Of a stretch of 64,000 nucleotides of DNA, positions 53,903-62,297 are shown in pieces; the first letter of the stretch is position 1; every line of letters begins with the position of its first letter. Source of the DNA: Roseinatronobacter thiooxidans (lineage in GTDB: Bacteria > Pseudomonadota > Alphaproteobacteria > Rhodobacterales > Rhodobacteraceae); NCBI RefSeq assembly GCF_001870675.1, contig NZ_MEHT01000046.1, positions 102,565 through 166,564 of the forward strand. The letters run 5' to 3'. A model generated the notes under the pieces. It was not told the origin of the DNA. It did not search any database and saw only the letters and a program-made list of their open reading frames with translations. The translations under genes were made by a program, and so were the position numbers.

Positions 53903-54518
53903 GAGGGCCTCTGTCCTTGTTGAAGACGGGTGTACCCCCAGACTGAGGATACCGATCTGTTTTGTCTACGATTGAACGACGTTCGGGCGCGCTGCACAGC
54001 AATGCGCCTATTTTCCAACCAAAAGACCAATTTTTCTTGGCTCTTCGTATAAATATCAGGCAGTGACAGAATGATTCAACCGCCCCTGCGCCACAGAATC
54101 GGGCAGAAAAACGATACCGAAACGTTCTCTTTCAAGACATCCGCCAAGGTGAAGATTGTTCTGCAATTGCCACGCCTCATGGCACGTTGTCAGGGATAAG
54201 CGCGCAAAATAAGGATCGCCCCCAGCAAGCCCAAGGCACGCAAACACCGCCATTTCCCCCGGCGCAAGCCACCCATCCCCTTGATAATGCTGCATTCAGA
54301 TCATTTTCGCGGCAACCTGCCTTGGGTTTGGCGCGCAAGCAGCCCTTGCGGTGAACACCACGCACTTGCCCTGCAGACTGACCGCCACAAACACCCCGCT
54401 GCGCGAATCACAGCGCGCAATTCTGCCGAAGGCCCCGGATTTGCGCCCATGCCTTGCTATTGATGATCGCGTCCTGTCTGGTATCGTTTGCAAAGCAGAT
54501 ACGCAGGAAAAGGCGGGC
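53903..54518. other. Divergent control region between ABC operon and TetR gene
   Basis: An imperfect inverted repeat, CCAATTTTTCTTGG, near 54030-54043 is a weak candidate for the TetR operator, with a TATAAAT-like -10 just after it. A minus-strand frame at 54056-54295 (79 aa, starting 'MQHYQGDGWLAPGEMAVFAC') has no recognised family and only weak support. No other gene is convincing in these 616 bases. Confidence 0.35.
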
Positions 54519-55205
54519 ATGGACGTGTCACAAGCGGATGAATGGACCATGACCCAGTCCCCGGATACAGGGCGCGTTGCGCCCGAAACACTGGTTCGGG
54601 GTGCTGGCACGCTATGTTCTGCACAATACAGCCAGACCACCGCTGACAGGGTGCTGGCCGCAGCCGCTTGGTTATTTTGCCATCACGGGTTTCAGGCCAC
54701 CGGCGTGGATGCCATCGCGCGCCGCGCAGGCACGGCCAAAACATCGCTTTACAAGCATTTCGGCAATAAGGACCGCCTGATCGAGGCCGTTCTGGAACGC
54801 GAAGGCGCGTCTTGGCGGGCATGGTTCTTTGCCGAGATTGCGCGCGTGGACGGCACCGCAGAGGCGCAGCTTCTGGCCCTGTTCGATGTGTTGCAACTGT
54901 GGTTTGCCGATCCGCATTTTTTCGGCTGCCCGTTCATAAATGCGGCAGGCGAGTTTGACATGCACAATGGCCGGCTGCGCAAGATCATCACAGCGCATAA
55001 ATCGCATCTCAATGGATGGATCGCCGCGCAGGCAGAGCTTTTGGGGGATAAAGAGCCAGAACGAACCGTTGCCTATTTCACCTTGCTGATGGATGGGGCC
55101 ATCGTGGCCGCGCAGGTCAGCGGCAAGTCGGAATATGCGCAACACGCCAAGGCTTTGGCGCAGCTTCATCTGCAATCCTGCCGCAAGCCTGTGGGGCTGC
55201 TGTAA
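54519..55205 (+). CDS. TetR-family transcriptional regulator
   Basis: The 228-residue protein has the TetR HTH (about 47-95: 'VLAAAAWLFCHHGFQATGVD', 'AIARRAGTAKTSLYKHFGNK', 'DRLIEAVLERE') and an all-helical ligand domain with 'DPHFFGCPFINAAGEF'. This resembles the YcdC/AcrR-like C-terminal group that senses small organic ligands. It is divergent from the ABC/flavoprotein operon and probably represses it. ATG 54519 has AGGAAAAGG upstream; ATG 54549 is an alternative. Confidence 0.88.
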   Translation: MDVSQADEWTMTQSPDTGRVAPETLVRGAGTLCSAQYSQTTADRVLAAAAWLFCHHGFQATGVDAIARRAGTAKTSLYKHFGNKDRLIEAVLEREGASWRAWFFAEIARVDGTAEAQLLALFDVLQLWFADPHFFGCPFINAAGEFDMHNGRLRKIITAHKSHLNGWIAAQAELLGDKEPERTVAYFTLLMDGAIVAAQVSGKSEYAQHAKALAQLHLQSCRKPVGLL

Positions 55206-55213
55206 ACCAAGCC

Positions 55214-55426
55214 TTATGCACGCACCGTATTAAGGTGCTGACGCAGTGCCACGATCGTATCGGGGGCCACGTTGAAATAGCGGCTGATTTCGGCATCATC
55301 CATCCCGTAATCGGTCATGGCAATCAGCGCCTCGCGCGGCATCGGGCCAAACACCTCCAGCATTCGATACGCCGCATCTTGGTAAAGCAGTGGCAGAGTG
55401 TGCAAGCAAGGAATGTGGTGTGGCAT
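55214..55426 (-). CDS. Small protein, 70 aa, HTH-like
   Basis: The protein starts 'MPHHIPCLHTLPLLYQDAAY'. The segment 'TDYGMDDAEISRYFNVAPDTIVALR' (residues ~38-62) looks like a helix-turn-helix of the kind found in small Rhodobacterales regulators. It is convergent with the TetR gene (8 bases apart). No family name is recognised, and function is unknown. Confidence 0.6.
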   Translation of the reverse strand: MPHHIPCLHTLPLLYQDAAYRMLEVFGPMPREALIAMTDYGMDDAEISRYFNVAPDTIVALRQHLNTVRA

Positions 55427-55668
55427 GGTTTCCCTCCGACCGGATGACAGACGAATTTAATCAGCGCGCAAGCTTTCGGCGCAGTGCTTGGTCACGGGGG
55501 CGCAATCTTTGCCCTACGGGGCATCGCGCCCATTGCCCCCCTGCGCAGCGGAATGCCCCTATGTTCAGGTATGCAGCGGGTTGCGCATAGCCTCGGAATC
55601 TACTCATATCCGGGGCGGATCGCTGCATATGGTCACGGGGCGCGCACCCAAAACCCAACGGCGGCAGG

Positions 55669-56541
55669 TTACAAGGCATGTGCGCTTTGCCGGCTGCTCT
55701 CGCCTGTGGCGGGCGCAGTATCGGCCATCAACATCCGGACCAATGCAACCTGTCCGGTGATTTGCCCTTTCGCATATATGTTGCGTAAATGTGTGCGGAC
55801 AGTGGCAATTGAATTGCCCGTGCGCGTGACAATATCGGCAGGGTCGCAGCCCTCACGCACAAGCGCACAGATGCGCATCTCTGCTGCGGTCAGCTTCCAT
55901 GGGTTTGCCGCTGAAAGCGGGGCTTCGACTGGCGCTTGCCCCGCGCGCGGCGTGATTTGCGGTGTTGCGCGCAGCCAATGCGCTACCCGCCCTGCGGGCC
56001 TGCGGCCCCAAGCCACAGCCCCGAACGCGGCCAGCGTTTCGCATTCGCGGCGCAAGCGGCCAGCAATTTCAACCGCGCTGTAGAATTCCAGCACATCCAC
56101 CGCGTTACCGCTATGACCCAGCACGATCACCCCGGCATCCCGAAACCCCCGATTTTCCATCCACAATCTGCACGACGCCTCCAGCGTGTCGCAATGGGGC
56201 GGGTGCAGCTCTGCCAAGGTCCATAATGTTCCCGCCTGCACATATCGCAGGTTTTCAGGCACCAGTGCAGGCCCGATCTCGCGGATCAGCGGGCGGGACA
56301 ACCAGCCACGATCGGTGTCCAGCGTGGCGATCGTCTGGCGCCGCCCGCTATTCAGGCACAGCCGGTAGACATGGACCACACTGGCCCCGGAGCGCGCGGA
56401 AAACACATCGAGCGCCGCGCGCAATCTGCGGGACGTATGCAAAGCCTCGGTCAGGTGCATTACGAAATTTGTGGCGCTTTCAATATCTGCCGCAAAACCG
56501 GGGGCGGGGGGGCCTGCATGAACATGAGTGGTATTTGGCAT
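55669..56541 (-). CDS. LuxR-family transcriptional regulator
   Basis: The 290-residue protein has a C-terminal GerE-type HTH (about 222-275: 'LTAAEMRICALVREGCDPAD', 'IVTRTGNSIATVRTHLRNIY'). Its N-terminal GAF-like domain ('MENRGFRDAGVIVLGHSGNA', 'VLEFYSAVEIAGRLRRECET') lacks obvious autoinducer-binding signatures. It could sense redox state or light, or act with a partner. The start at 56541 follows the upstream gene by 42 bases, so the two form an operon. Confidence 0.82.
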   Translation of the reverse strand: MPNTTHVHAGPPAPGFAADIESATNFVMHLTEALHTSRRLRAALDVFSARSGASVVHVYRLCLNSGRRQTIATLDTDRGWLSRPLIREIGPALVPENLRYVQAGTLWTLAELHPPHCDTLEASCRLWMENRGFRDAGVIVLGHSGNAVDVLEFYSAVEIAGRLRRECETLAAFGAVAWGRRPAGRVAHWLRATPQITPRAGQAPVEAPLSAANPWKLTAAEMRICALVREGCDPADIVTRTGNSIATVRTHLRNIYAKGQITGQVALVRMLMADTAPATGESSRQSAHAL

Positions 56542-56583
56542 GAAAACACCCTTTTTCCAAAGGTTTCGCATTATGACAGCTGC

Positions 56584-56919
56584 CTAGCAGGCACGGCGCG
56601 GGGGACTGGCAAATGCCCGCAGTTGGGCGGCAAGCCGCGTGGCAGAGGCTGCGTCGTTCGGGTCCAGATGGGCGATAATGACAGTATCGGCCATTGCTAG
56701 GCCCTTGGTCAGCGAGGTTGACAGCTCGGCATACCCGCACACAATCGGGATGACCTGACATTCTGCCAGCGCTGCCGCTGTGCCCAGCTCGCCATCTGGC
56801 CCACCCTCAACAACGACAACGCGGCAGTCCCTGCGCGACTGCTCAACCAACCGGACAAGCGACAGAGAGAGCAATGCCTCTGCATTGTCATCAGGCAGGA
56901 TCACCAAGACTTTTTTCAT
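56584..56919 (-). CDS. Hypothetical protein, 111 aa
   Basis: Start 'MKKVLVILPDDNAEALLSLS' at 56919 is supported by AAGGAG eight bases upstream. The sequence alternates hydrophobic strands and helices ('CRVVVVEGG', 'CQVIPIVCGYAEL', 'ADTVIIAHLDPNDAAS') like a small Rossmann-type or receiver-like alpha/beta domain. No catalytic motif or family is recognised. It is followed by the LuxR gene, which suggests a two-gene regulatory pair. Confidence 0.65.
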   Translation of the reverse strand: MKKVLVILPDDNAEALLSLSLVRLVEQSRRDCRVVVVEGGPDGELGTAAALAECQVIPIVCGYAELSTSLTKGLAMADTVIIAHLDPNDAASATRLAAQLRAFASPPRRAC

Positions 56920-57391
56920 GGGCGGCACTCCTTACGGTTGGCCGAAACTCCAGCCGGTGCGATGGCTTAGAGGTGTGATAAATACCCAAGGTTCCCGATT
57001 GTTCCCGAATAGATGGAAGAATTTTCACGCGCCGATTGGAGCTGCCCTGTTCGGGACCGATTGCGCGAAGGTCGCGCCTGCGGGCAGCGCGACTCACTTT
57101 CAGGCGCGAGTGCTTCGATTTTCCACCACTTTGCACGCATAAGTTGTTTTAAAATATAAAAAACAACCCTTATGCGTTTTTCCTCATCCATTGTGACGAT
57201 GCAGGGCAGGCGGAATTCCGCTAGCTTACCCTGTATTTGGGGCAGATTGCGTTCGAACGCCCCAGTCTCGGCCACGCATTGGGGCAGGTTTAATCGAACC
57301 CCAGCTTTACCCCGCAAGACTCAAACATGAAATGGAGAACAGATACGAAAACACTTCTCAAACAATGCACCTTCGAGAAAGGCAGAGCACC
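56920..57391. other. Gene-free stretch upstream of the LuxR-pair operon
   Basis: The first ~100 bases are the promoter region of the hypothetical/LuxR operon and include a direct repeat GTTCCCGA (57003-57021 region). A poly-A/T patch lies near 57136-57180. No gene or RNA is visible. Confidence 0.4.
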
Positions 57392-57556
57392 ATGGGGCTA
57401 CAGGACCACACGATCTTGGCAGGGATCGGTGCACTGGGCTGGAGTGCGGGCGATACGGCAAAGTTCTTGACCGGATCACATCCCGCAACACGCGCAGTCA
57501 TGGCATTCTATGTGGTAACACCCCGCCTTTTCACTGATCTGGAACACCCATTGTGA
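57392..57556 (+). CDS. Possible small protein, 54 aa (uncertain)
   Basis: The frame 'MGLQDHTILAGIGALGWSAG' and onward has a purine-rich site (GAAAGGCAG) upstream and a plausible mixed composition. It has no recognised family and could be chance. It lies 165 bases before the ECF sigma gene on the same strand. Confidence 0.25.
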   Translation: MGLQDHTILAGIGALGWSAGDTAKFLTGSHPATRAVMAFYVVTPRLFTDLEHPL

Positions 57557-57614
57557 AACAGTCCGGCCCAGGCGGGCTGTGAAAGGAAATTTAACATTCC
57601 AGTCAGCCAAGGTG

Positions 57615-57639
57615 GAACGGCTTTGTAACATTACTGTTA
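57615..57639 (+). promoter_or_regulatory. Candidate ECF (EcfG-type) promoter for the sigma gene
   Basis: GGAAC (57615-57619), then a 16-base spacer, then TGTT (57636-57639) is one base from the alphaproteobacterial EcfG consensus GGAAC-N16/17-CGTT. It lies about 80 bases before the GTG start of an ECF sigma gene, as expected for autoregulation. Confidence 0.45.
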
Positions 57640-57720
57640 AAGCAACGGGTTGCATCTGAGTTTTCAGCCAACCCGACACTGCCCGGCAAAGCGTCGCGGC
57701 CATAGCATTGGGGACCAGCT

Positions 57721-58203
57721 GTGTCAGACAATATATTGGACCATATTGCCGCCTTGCGGAGCTTCGCCAGAGCGCTTTGTGGAGGGCGCGACGAAGCCGA
57801 AGATCTGGTACAAGAGACCCTTCTCAGAGCAATCGAGTACAGCGCGACCTATCGGGAAGGAACAAATATGCGCGGTTGGCTGTGCACGATCATGCGCAAC
57901 CGCTTCTATACCAACATAAAAAAGCGCCGCCGCGAGCGTACGGGGGCTGATGAATGTGCATCCACCAATATCAGCACACCCGGCACGCAGGAATGGCACA
58001 TACAGGGCTGCGAACTGACACAAGCGCTGCAAGAACTGCCCTTGCATTACCGCGAGGCGGTGGTGATCGTTTTGGTCATGGGGGAAAGCTATATCGACGC
58101 CTCGCGCCTGATGGATTGCGACATCGGCACCATCAAAAGCCGCGTCAACCGGGGCCGCAACATGCTGAAGGCAAAACTGGGTGAAGCGCATCAGCCCCGT
58201 TAA
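57721..58203 (+). CDS. ECF-type RNA polymerase sigma factor (EcfG-like)
   Basis: The 160-residue sigma factor has region 2 ('IAALRSFARALCGGRDEAED', 'LVQETLLRAIEYSATYREG', 'NMRGWLCTIMRNRFYTNIKK') and region 4 ('LTQALQELPLHYREAVVIVL', 'DASRLMDCDIGTIKSRVNRG'). The pattern is that of ECF15/EcfG factors of the general stress response. Start is GTG at 57721. The usual partner genes nepR and phyR are not next to it, so this may be a second paralogue. Confidence 0.88.
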   Translation: MSDNILDHIAALRSFARALCGGRDEAEDLVQETLLRAIEYSATYREGTNMRGWLCTIMRNRFYTNIKKRRRERTGADECASTNISTPGTQEWHIQGCELTQALQELPLHYREAVVIVLVMGESYIDASRLMDCDIGTIKSRVNRGRNMLKAKLGEAHQPR

Positions 58204-58607
58204 CCCGAAGGGCCTGCCATCCGGTGGGATCACTTTCTTGCATGTCCGAGTTGCCACCGCTGCAGGCGCAGACACGGCCCCATGCCGAAAAAGGCGACAG
58301 GCCAACGGGGCACAGTTGTGAGGCACACACTTGCCATGAGTATCCTAATCTCAAGAACACAGATGAGCGTCGGGGGATGGTGTCGGATGATTTTCAAAAG
58401 GTGCCAAGGGGGGCCAGAGGTCCAGCGGTTTCCCGTATATAGGTCTTCAGAAATTTTGCAAAAATGTCGGCCTACAGAGATAAGGACAACGGTGTTGGTG
58501 ATGAAATATTGTCTGGCCGGGTTTTTGAGGATATCAGTAAACTAGGGGTAAGATATTCAACCGGCGGCTGTTTTTCTTGGGTTTGCTAGTGTGTAAGGCT
58601 CAAATCT
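58204..58607. other. Gene-free stretch, 404 bases
   Basis: Short open frames exist but none has a ribosome site or recognisable product. GC content falls from here onward. No RNA gene, strong hairpin or repeat was seen. Confidence 0.5.
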
Positions 58608-59162
58608 TTGTCGGAGACGAGCAAGGTGAAAAATTACTTCATCGGTTTCTTGGTATGTATCGTGGTAGCTTTGATGATTGGTGTTGATCCGGTGAAGAAA
58701 ATAGCAAACGAAGCCATGAACCAAGGCACTGTAAGGGGTGTCGACACTTGTATGTCATATTCAAACAGCGCAGCACTCTCGAAAGAAGCTGTCAGGGCGA
58801 TGTGTGTCAGAACCTTTCAGAAGCGCCTTTATCACGGCGACTATGCCACCCGTCGCGCTGGACCACGGGGGGAGCTACGCACAGTAAGCTGGAGCGGGAC
58901 GCTTCAAAACAAAATATCCGACCACGTTACTACTTGGATTCGCATTTCCGTCACCCTTTATGATGCGGATGGCGTGAGGCAGGAATACTCAGCTGAAACG
59001 CCGATTTGGATAGAGCCTTTGAGTGAAGCGGAGTTCAAGGTAGAAGTGCCTAACCTAGAACCTGAACAGATCAGAAACATCAAGTTTTGTTACCTTGATG
59101 ATTTGGCACCAACAACGTGCATGGCTTGGGATGTCATCGATATTATGGGACTCTCACTTTAG
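58608..59162 (+). CDS. Hypothetical membrane-anchored protein, ~184 aa
   Basis: The frame starts at TTG 58608 or, more conservatively, at GTG 58626 ('VKNYFIGFLVCIVVALMIGV'). One N-terminal membrane segment (about 9-25) is followed by a ~150-residue soluble domain with four cysteines ('VDTCMSYSNSAALSKEAVRA', 'AMCVRTFQ', 'NIKFCYLDDLAPTTCMAW'). The domain is probably periplasmic and disulfide-bonded, with an Ig-like strand pattern ('TTWIRISVTLYDADGVRQEY'). GC is lower than the chromosome average, suggesting transfer. No family is recognised. Confidence 0.6.
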   Translation: MSETSKVKNYFIGFLVCIVVALMIGVDPVKKIANEAMNQGTVRGVDTCMSYSNSAALSKEAVRAMCVRTFQKRLYHGDYATRRAGPRGELRTVSWSGTLQNKISDHVTTWIRISVTLYDADGVRQEYSAETPIWIEPLSEAEFKVEVPNLEPEQIRNIKFCYLDDLAPTTCMAWDVIDIMGLSL

Positions 59163-59599
59163 GTTTGCGGTCGAGGCGGCACAAAAGTTTAATGCTGAGA
59201 ATCAGAAAATTCTGCGGCTAGAGGGTCCCGCAACGGGCCCTGTGAAAAGGGGAGGCCGACTAAGTTATTGAAATTAAATGAGTTTATTGAATGAAAAAAT
59301 ACTGGCGGAGAGACAGTCCTTATCCCTCCGAATCGCTATCGTTTTTACTTATTAAATACATATACTTATAGAAAAAATGTGTCTCGCTCTGTGTAGCAAA
59401 ATGTGTAGCGCGGCTTAGCGAATTAAATCGCCCTCGTTTTAATTTTTGCGTCCTTTTTTCCGGCGGGTCAAGTGCGAGAAAGTCCAACTGCAACTTATGT
59501 GGGATCGCACCGACAAGCTTGGACACCTTTTCGTCGGCAGGCAGACGTGCTCTTTCAAGTTCAACACTTGATTCCTTACATCACCCTCGACGAAACTGG
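59163..59599. other. Low-GC spacer before the IS110 remnant
   Basis: The stretch is AT-rich around 59260-59460. A candidate degraded transposase beginning may lie at 59560-59600, but it is out of frame with the recognisable part. No intact gene is seen. Confidence 0.4.
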
Positions 59600-60188
59600 G
59601 CAATTGCGTGCTGGGGAATTGACGCCGATCTGGGTTCCTGATGAAACGCATGAGGCGATGCGCGATATGGTTCGTGCCTGAGAAAGCGCGGCAGAGGACC
59701 AGCGGCACAAACGCCAGTTCGTTTCGGCTTTTATGTTGCGCCACGGGCGAGTCTATCATCGGACCAAGCCATGGACGATGCGATATCGTCGATGGTGAAA
59801 AAGCCAGAGCTTCCACCATCCGGCACTTCAGATCGCGCTTCATGAGATGCTGCAGGCTGAACGAAATGCCAGGGAAAGCCATGACCGGCTGAATGGACAT
59901 ATCGAAGCTCAGATGCCGGAATGGGGTCTCGCCCCCGCTCTGAATGCGCTTCAGGCCCTGCGCGGTGTGGCGCTCATAAGTGCAGTCACCTTTCTGGCAG
60001 AGATCGGGGATGTGCGCCGTTTCGAGGCCCCGGTGAAATTGATGGCTTATTTGGGGCTCGTGCCAAGCGAAAACTCGACCGGGAAAACGACCAAGCGTGG
60101 CAGGATTACCCGGGCAGGCAACTCCCGCGTGCGACACAAGCTGATCGAATGTGCCTGGACCTATCGACTGCCAGCACCTCCGGGCTGA
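59600..60188 (+). pseudogene. IS110-family transposase remnant (two internal stops, 5' truncated)
   Basis: One reading frame carries IS110 transposase sequence: 'QLRAGELTPIWVPDETHEAM', then a TGA (59679-59681), 'AFMLRHGRVYHRTKPWTM', a second TGA (59796-59798), then the C-terminal transposase-20 domain 'LQALRGVALISAVTFLAEIG', 'KLMAYLGLVPSENSTGKTTK', 'TRAGNSRVRHKLIECAWTYR'. The N-terminal DEDD catalytic domain is missing upstream of 59600. It is a dead element. Confidence 0.85.
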
Positions 60189-60261
60189 AATAATCCTTGA
60201 AAAAAAGACATCAGAGCGTTCACTGCGGGTCACCGGGTTTTCAGCTTGACGGTTTGAAGTT

Positions 60262-60330
60262 CTAAAGCAGCAGGTCGTCGATTCGGGTTTGTGGCAGACC
60301 ATTGGCAGTGGCGATCAGGGTTGCCGTGAG
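60262..60330 (-). pseudogene. IS66-family transposase C-terminal remnant
   Basis: On the minus strand 22 codons, 'LTATLIATANGLPQTRIDDL' and 'LL', end in TAG. They resemble the extreme C-terminus of IS66 transposases (typically '..L.AI..GHPQSRIDDLLPW'). Only this tip is left. The rest of 60189-60438 shows no gene. Confidence 0.5.
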
Positions 60331-60438
60331 TATTCAAAACGAGGCTCAACGTAGATCCGGTACAGTAAAAAGTAAGCGCCGTTTGCATCCTGCGGCGCGA
60401 CGCCAATGCCTGGTCACCCGCAGGATCAACCGGGAGTT

Positions 60439-61350
60439 TTAGTTCTCCCAGTCTGGCGACCGGAAAGCAGCCGCGAGGAAATCCACAATCGTGCGGATGC
60501 GAGGAACAATGTCTCGCTCGGGCAGAAAGACAGCATTTATCGCTGTATCGTCGGTCGGTTGTGCATGTTCGAGAAGTTGGATCAACCGACCCGCGCGGAT
60601 TGCCGGTCGCGCGAGATGCTCAGCGACCCGCATCACACCAACGCCTGCAAGACACATCGCGAAAAGCGTCATCCCCTGGTTACTCCGAAACCGGCTTTTG
60701 GCATGAAAGGTCACGCTCTCGCCGTCTTGAACGAAGCTCCAGCGGTTCAGATGCTCGCGGCTGCCATCCCAAGCGACGAAGGGCATAAGGGCGAGGTCTT
60801 CGATCGTCCGGGGCATACCGTGGCGGTTGACGAGTTCGGGCGCCGCGACAATCATCCGGCGCAGCCTGCAGAGCTTTCGGTGCATAAGCCCAGAATCCGT
60901 AAGCCGCCCCATGCGTACCGCAACGTCGATTCCATCTGCAATAAGGTTCTCGTGATCGTCGGTCAGGCGCAGATCAAGCGACAGGTTGGGATGCCGGCCA
61001 AGAAATTCTGGCATAAGCGGCGTTATGCGGTCGAGGCCGAACGCAATGGGAGCGGAGACGCGAAGCTGCCCCTCGATTTGTGCTTCTTGCCGCTGCCAGA
61101 GTTCTTCGGCCTCTTCCACCGCGCCGATGACCTTTCGCGCCGCCTCCAAGAATTGCTGCCCCTCGCGGGTCAGACGCTGGCCCCTTGTGGTGCGGTGCAA
61201 AAGCCTCGTGCCAAGCCGTGCCTCTAGCCGACGGATTGTCTGGCTGACGAAAGGCTGGCTTGCGCCAAGCGCATGTGCGGCAGAAGAGAAACCACCAGTC
61301 TCGACCACGGCGCGAAAGACCCGCATCTCTAAAAGCCGATCATCCTTCAC
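60439..61350 (-). CDS. LysR-family transcriptional regulator
   Basis: The 303-residue protein has the LysR HTH (about 5-65: 'MRVFRAVVETGGFSSAAHAL', 'GASQPFVSQTIRRLEARLGT') and the substrate-binding-like effector domain ('GQLRVSAPIAFGLDRITPLM', 'VAVRMGRLTDSGLMHRKLCR'). It is divergent from a class II aldolase gene with a 124-base shared region that contains a LysR-type palindrome. It probably controls the aldolase/oxidoreductase pair. Confidence 0.93.
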   Translation of the reverse strand: MKDDRLLEMRVFRAVVETGGFSSAAHALGASQPFVSQTIRRLEARLGTRLLHRTTRGQRLTREGQQFLEAARKVIGAVEEAEELWQRQEAQIEGQLRVSAPIAFGLDRITPLMPEFLGRHPNLSLDLRLTDDHENLIADGIDVAVRMGRLTDSGLMHRKLCRLRRMIVAAPELVNRHGMPRTIEDLALMPFVAWDGSREHLNRWSFVQDGESVTFHAKSRFRSNQGMTLFAMCLAGVGVMRVAEHLARPAIRAGRLIQLLEHAQPTDDTAINAVFLPERDIVPRIRTIVDFLAAAFRSPDWEN

Positions 61351-61369
61351 AGCGCGCCTCTCAATTTGG

Positions 61370-61382
61370 AATAACAGTTATT
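61370..61382. promoter_or_regulatory. LysR-type binding site
   Basis: AATAAC-A-GTTATT is a perfect 13-base palindrome containing the T-N11-A pattern. It lies in the divergent region, 20 bases before the LysR start and about 93 bases before the aldolase start. Confidence 0.55.
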
Positions 61383-61474
61383 GCATTCGGATCATTGCGC
61401 GGTTCCTGCCGAATTCGCAATACTGCGCGTCATAGGGCTGTTTCGCCCGAATGGTGCGAAGGGAGGATCTCGCC

Positions 61475-62287
61475 ATGCTCGACCTTGGAAACCGCGTCTC
61501 GATCTATCAGCCCGAGCAGGACGGGCTTATCTTTCCGGAAATCCCCGAATTCGCCTCTGTCGAGGAGGAACGTCGCCACCGCAAGGAGCGGCTTGTGGCC
61601 GCCTGCCGCGCCTTCGCTCTGCAGGGATTCGATTATGGTTTCGCAGGGCATCTGACGGTGCGCGATCCGGAGCGGCCAGAGCTTTACTGGACAAACCCGA
61701 TGTGCGTGCATTTTGACAAGGTGAAGATGTCGAACCTGATCCTTGTCGATCACGAAGGCACGGTTATTGAAGGCAGGCACGCCGTGAACCGCGCGGGTTT
61801 CGTCCTGCACGCCAATGTGCATGAAGAGCATCCCGACATCATCGCGATGTGTCACGCCCACACGGTCTATGGTACGGCATGGTGCGCCACGGGCCGGCCC
61901 ATCGACCCGATCACACAGGACGCCTGCGCCTTCTTCGAAGATCACGTCGTCATCGGCGAACAGGGCGGCGCGGTGGCCGTAGAGAACCACGCAGGAAGTG
62001 ACGTCGCAAAAGCCTTCAAGGGCGTGAAGGCCGCGCTTCACCAGAACCATGGCCTGCTGACCGCTTCGCGCCACTCTATCGAGAGCGCGGCGTTTTGGTT
62101 TATCGCGCTGGAGCGGTGTTGCCAGCAGCAGCTTGCCATCGCCGCCTCTGGGGTCGAACCAATCCGCATCCCTGCAGATCGCGCCCGCTACAGCCGCGAG
62201 CATGTGGGCAGCGACTATATCGGCTGGCTGCACTTCCAGACGATCTGGAACCAGCTTGTCGAGGATCAACCGGATATGTTTGAGTGA
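61475..62287 (+). CDS. Class II aldolase/adducin-family protein
   Basis: The 270-residue protein has the class II aldolase metal site: 'FVLHANVHEEHPDIIAMCHA' with 'HTVYGTAW' (HxH pattern) and a downstream 'LHQNHGLLTASRHSIE' His. The N-terminal 'ALQGFDYGFAGHLTVRDPE' phosphate-binding-like loop is also present. Members act on sugar or keto-acid phosphates, or on non-phosphorylated keto acids. GGGAGG precedes the ATG at 61475. The gene is followed after 10 bases by an NAD-dependent oxidoreductase, which points to sugar-acid catabolism. Confidence 0.9.
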   Translation: MLDLGNRVSIYQPEQDGLIFPEIPEFASVEEERRHRKERLVAACRAFALQGFDYGFAGHLTVRDPERPELYWTNPMCVHFDKVKMSNLILVDHEGTVIEGRHAVNRAGFVLHANVHEEHPDIIAMCHAHTVYGTAWCATGRPIDPITQDACAFFEDHVVIGEQGGAVAVENHAGSDVAKAFKGVKAALHQNHGLLTASRHSIESAAFWFIALERCCQQQLAIAASGVEPIRIPADRARYSREHVGSDYIGWLHFQTIWNQLVEDQPDMFE

Positions 62288-62297
62288 GCCTGCGCGC

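Noticed and set aside
59439..60302. 287-codon minus-strand frame
   Set aside because: It is antisense to the recognisable IS110 transposase remnant and lacks any domain.
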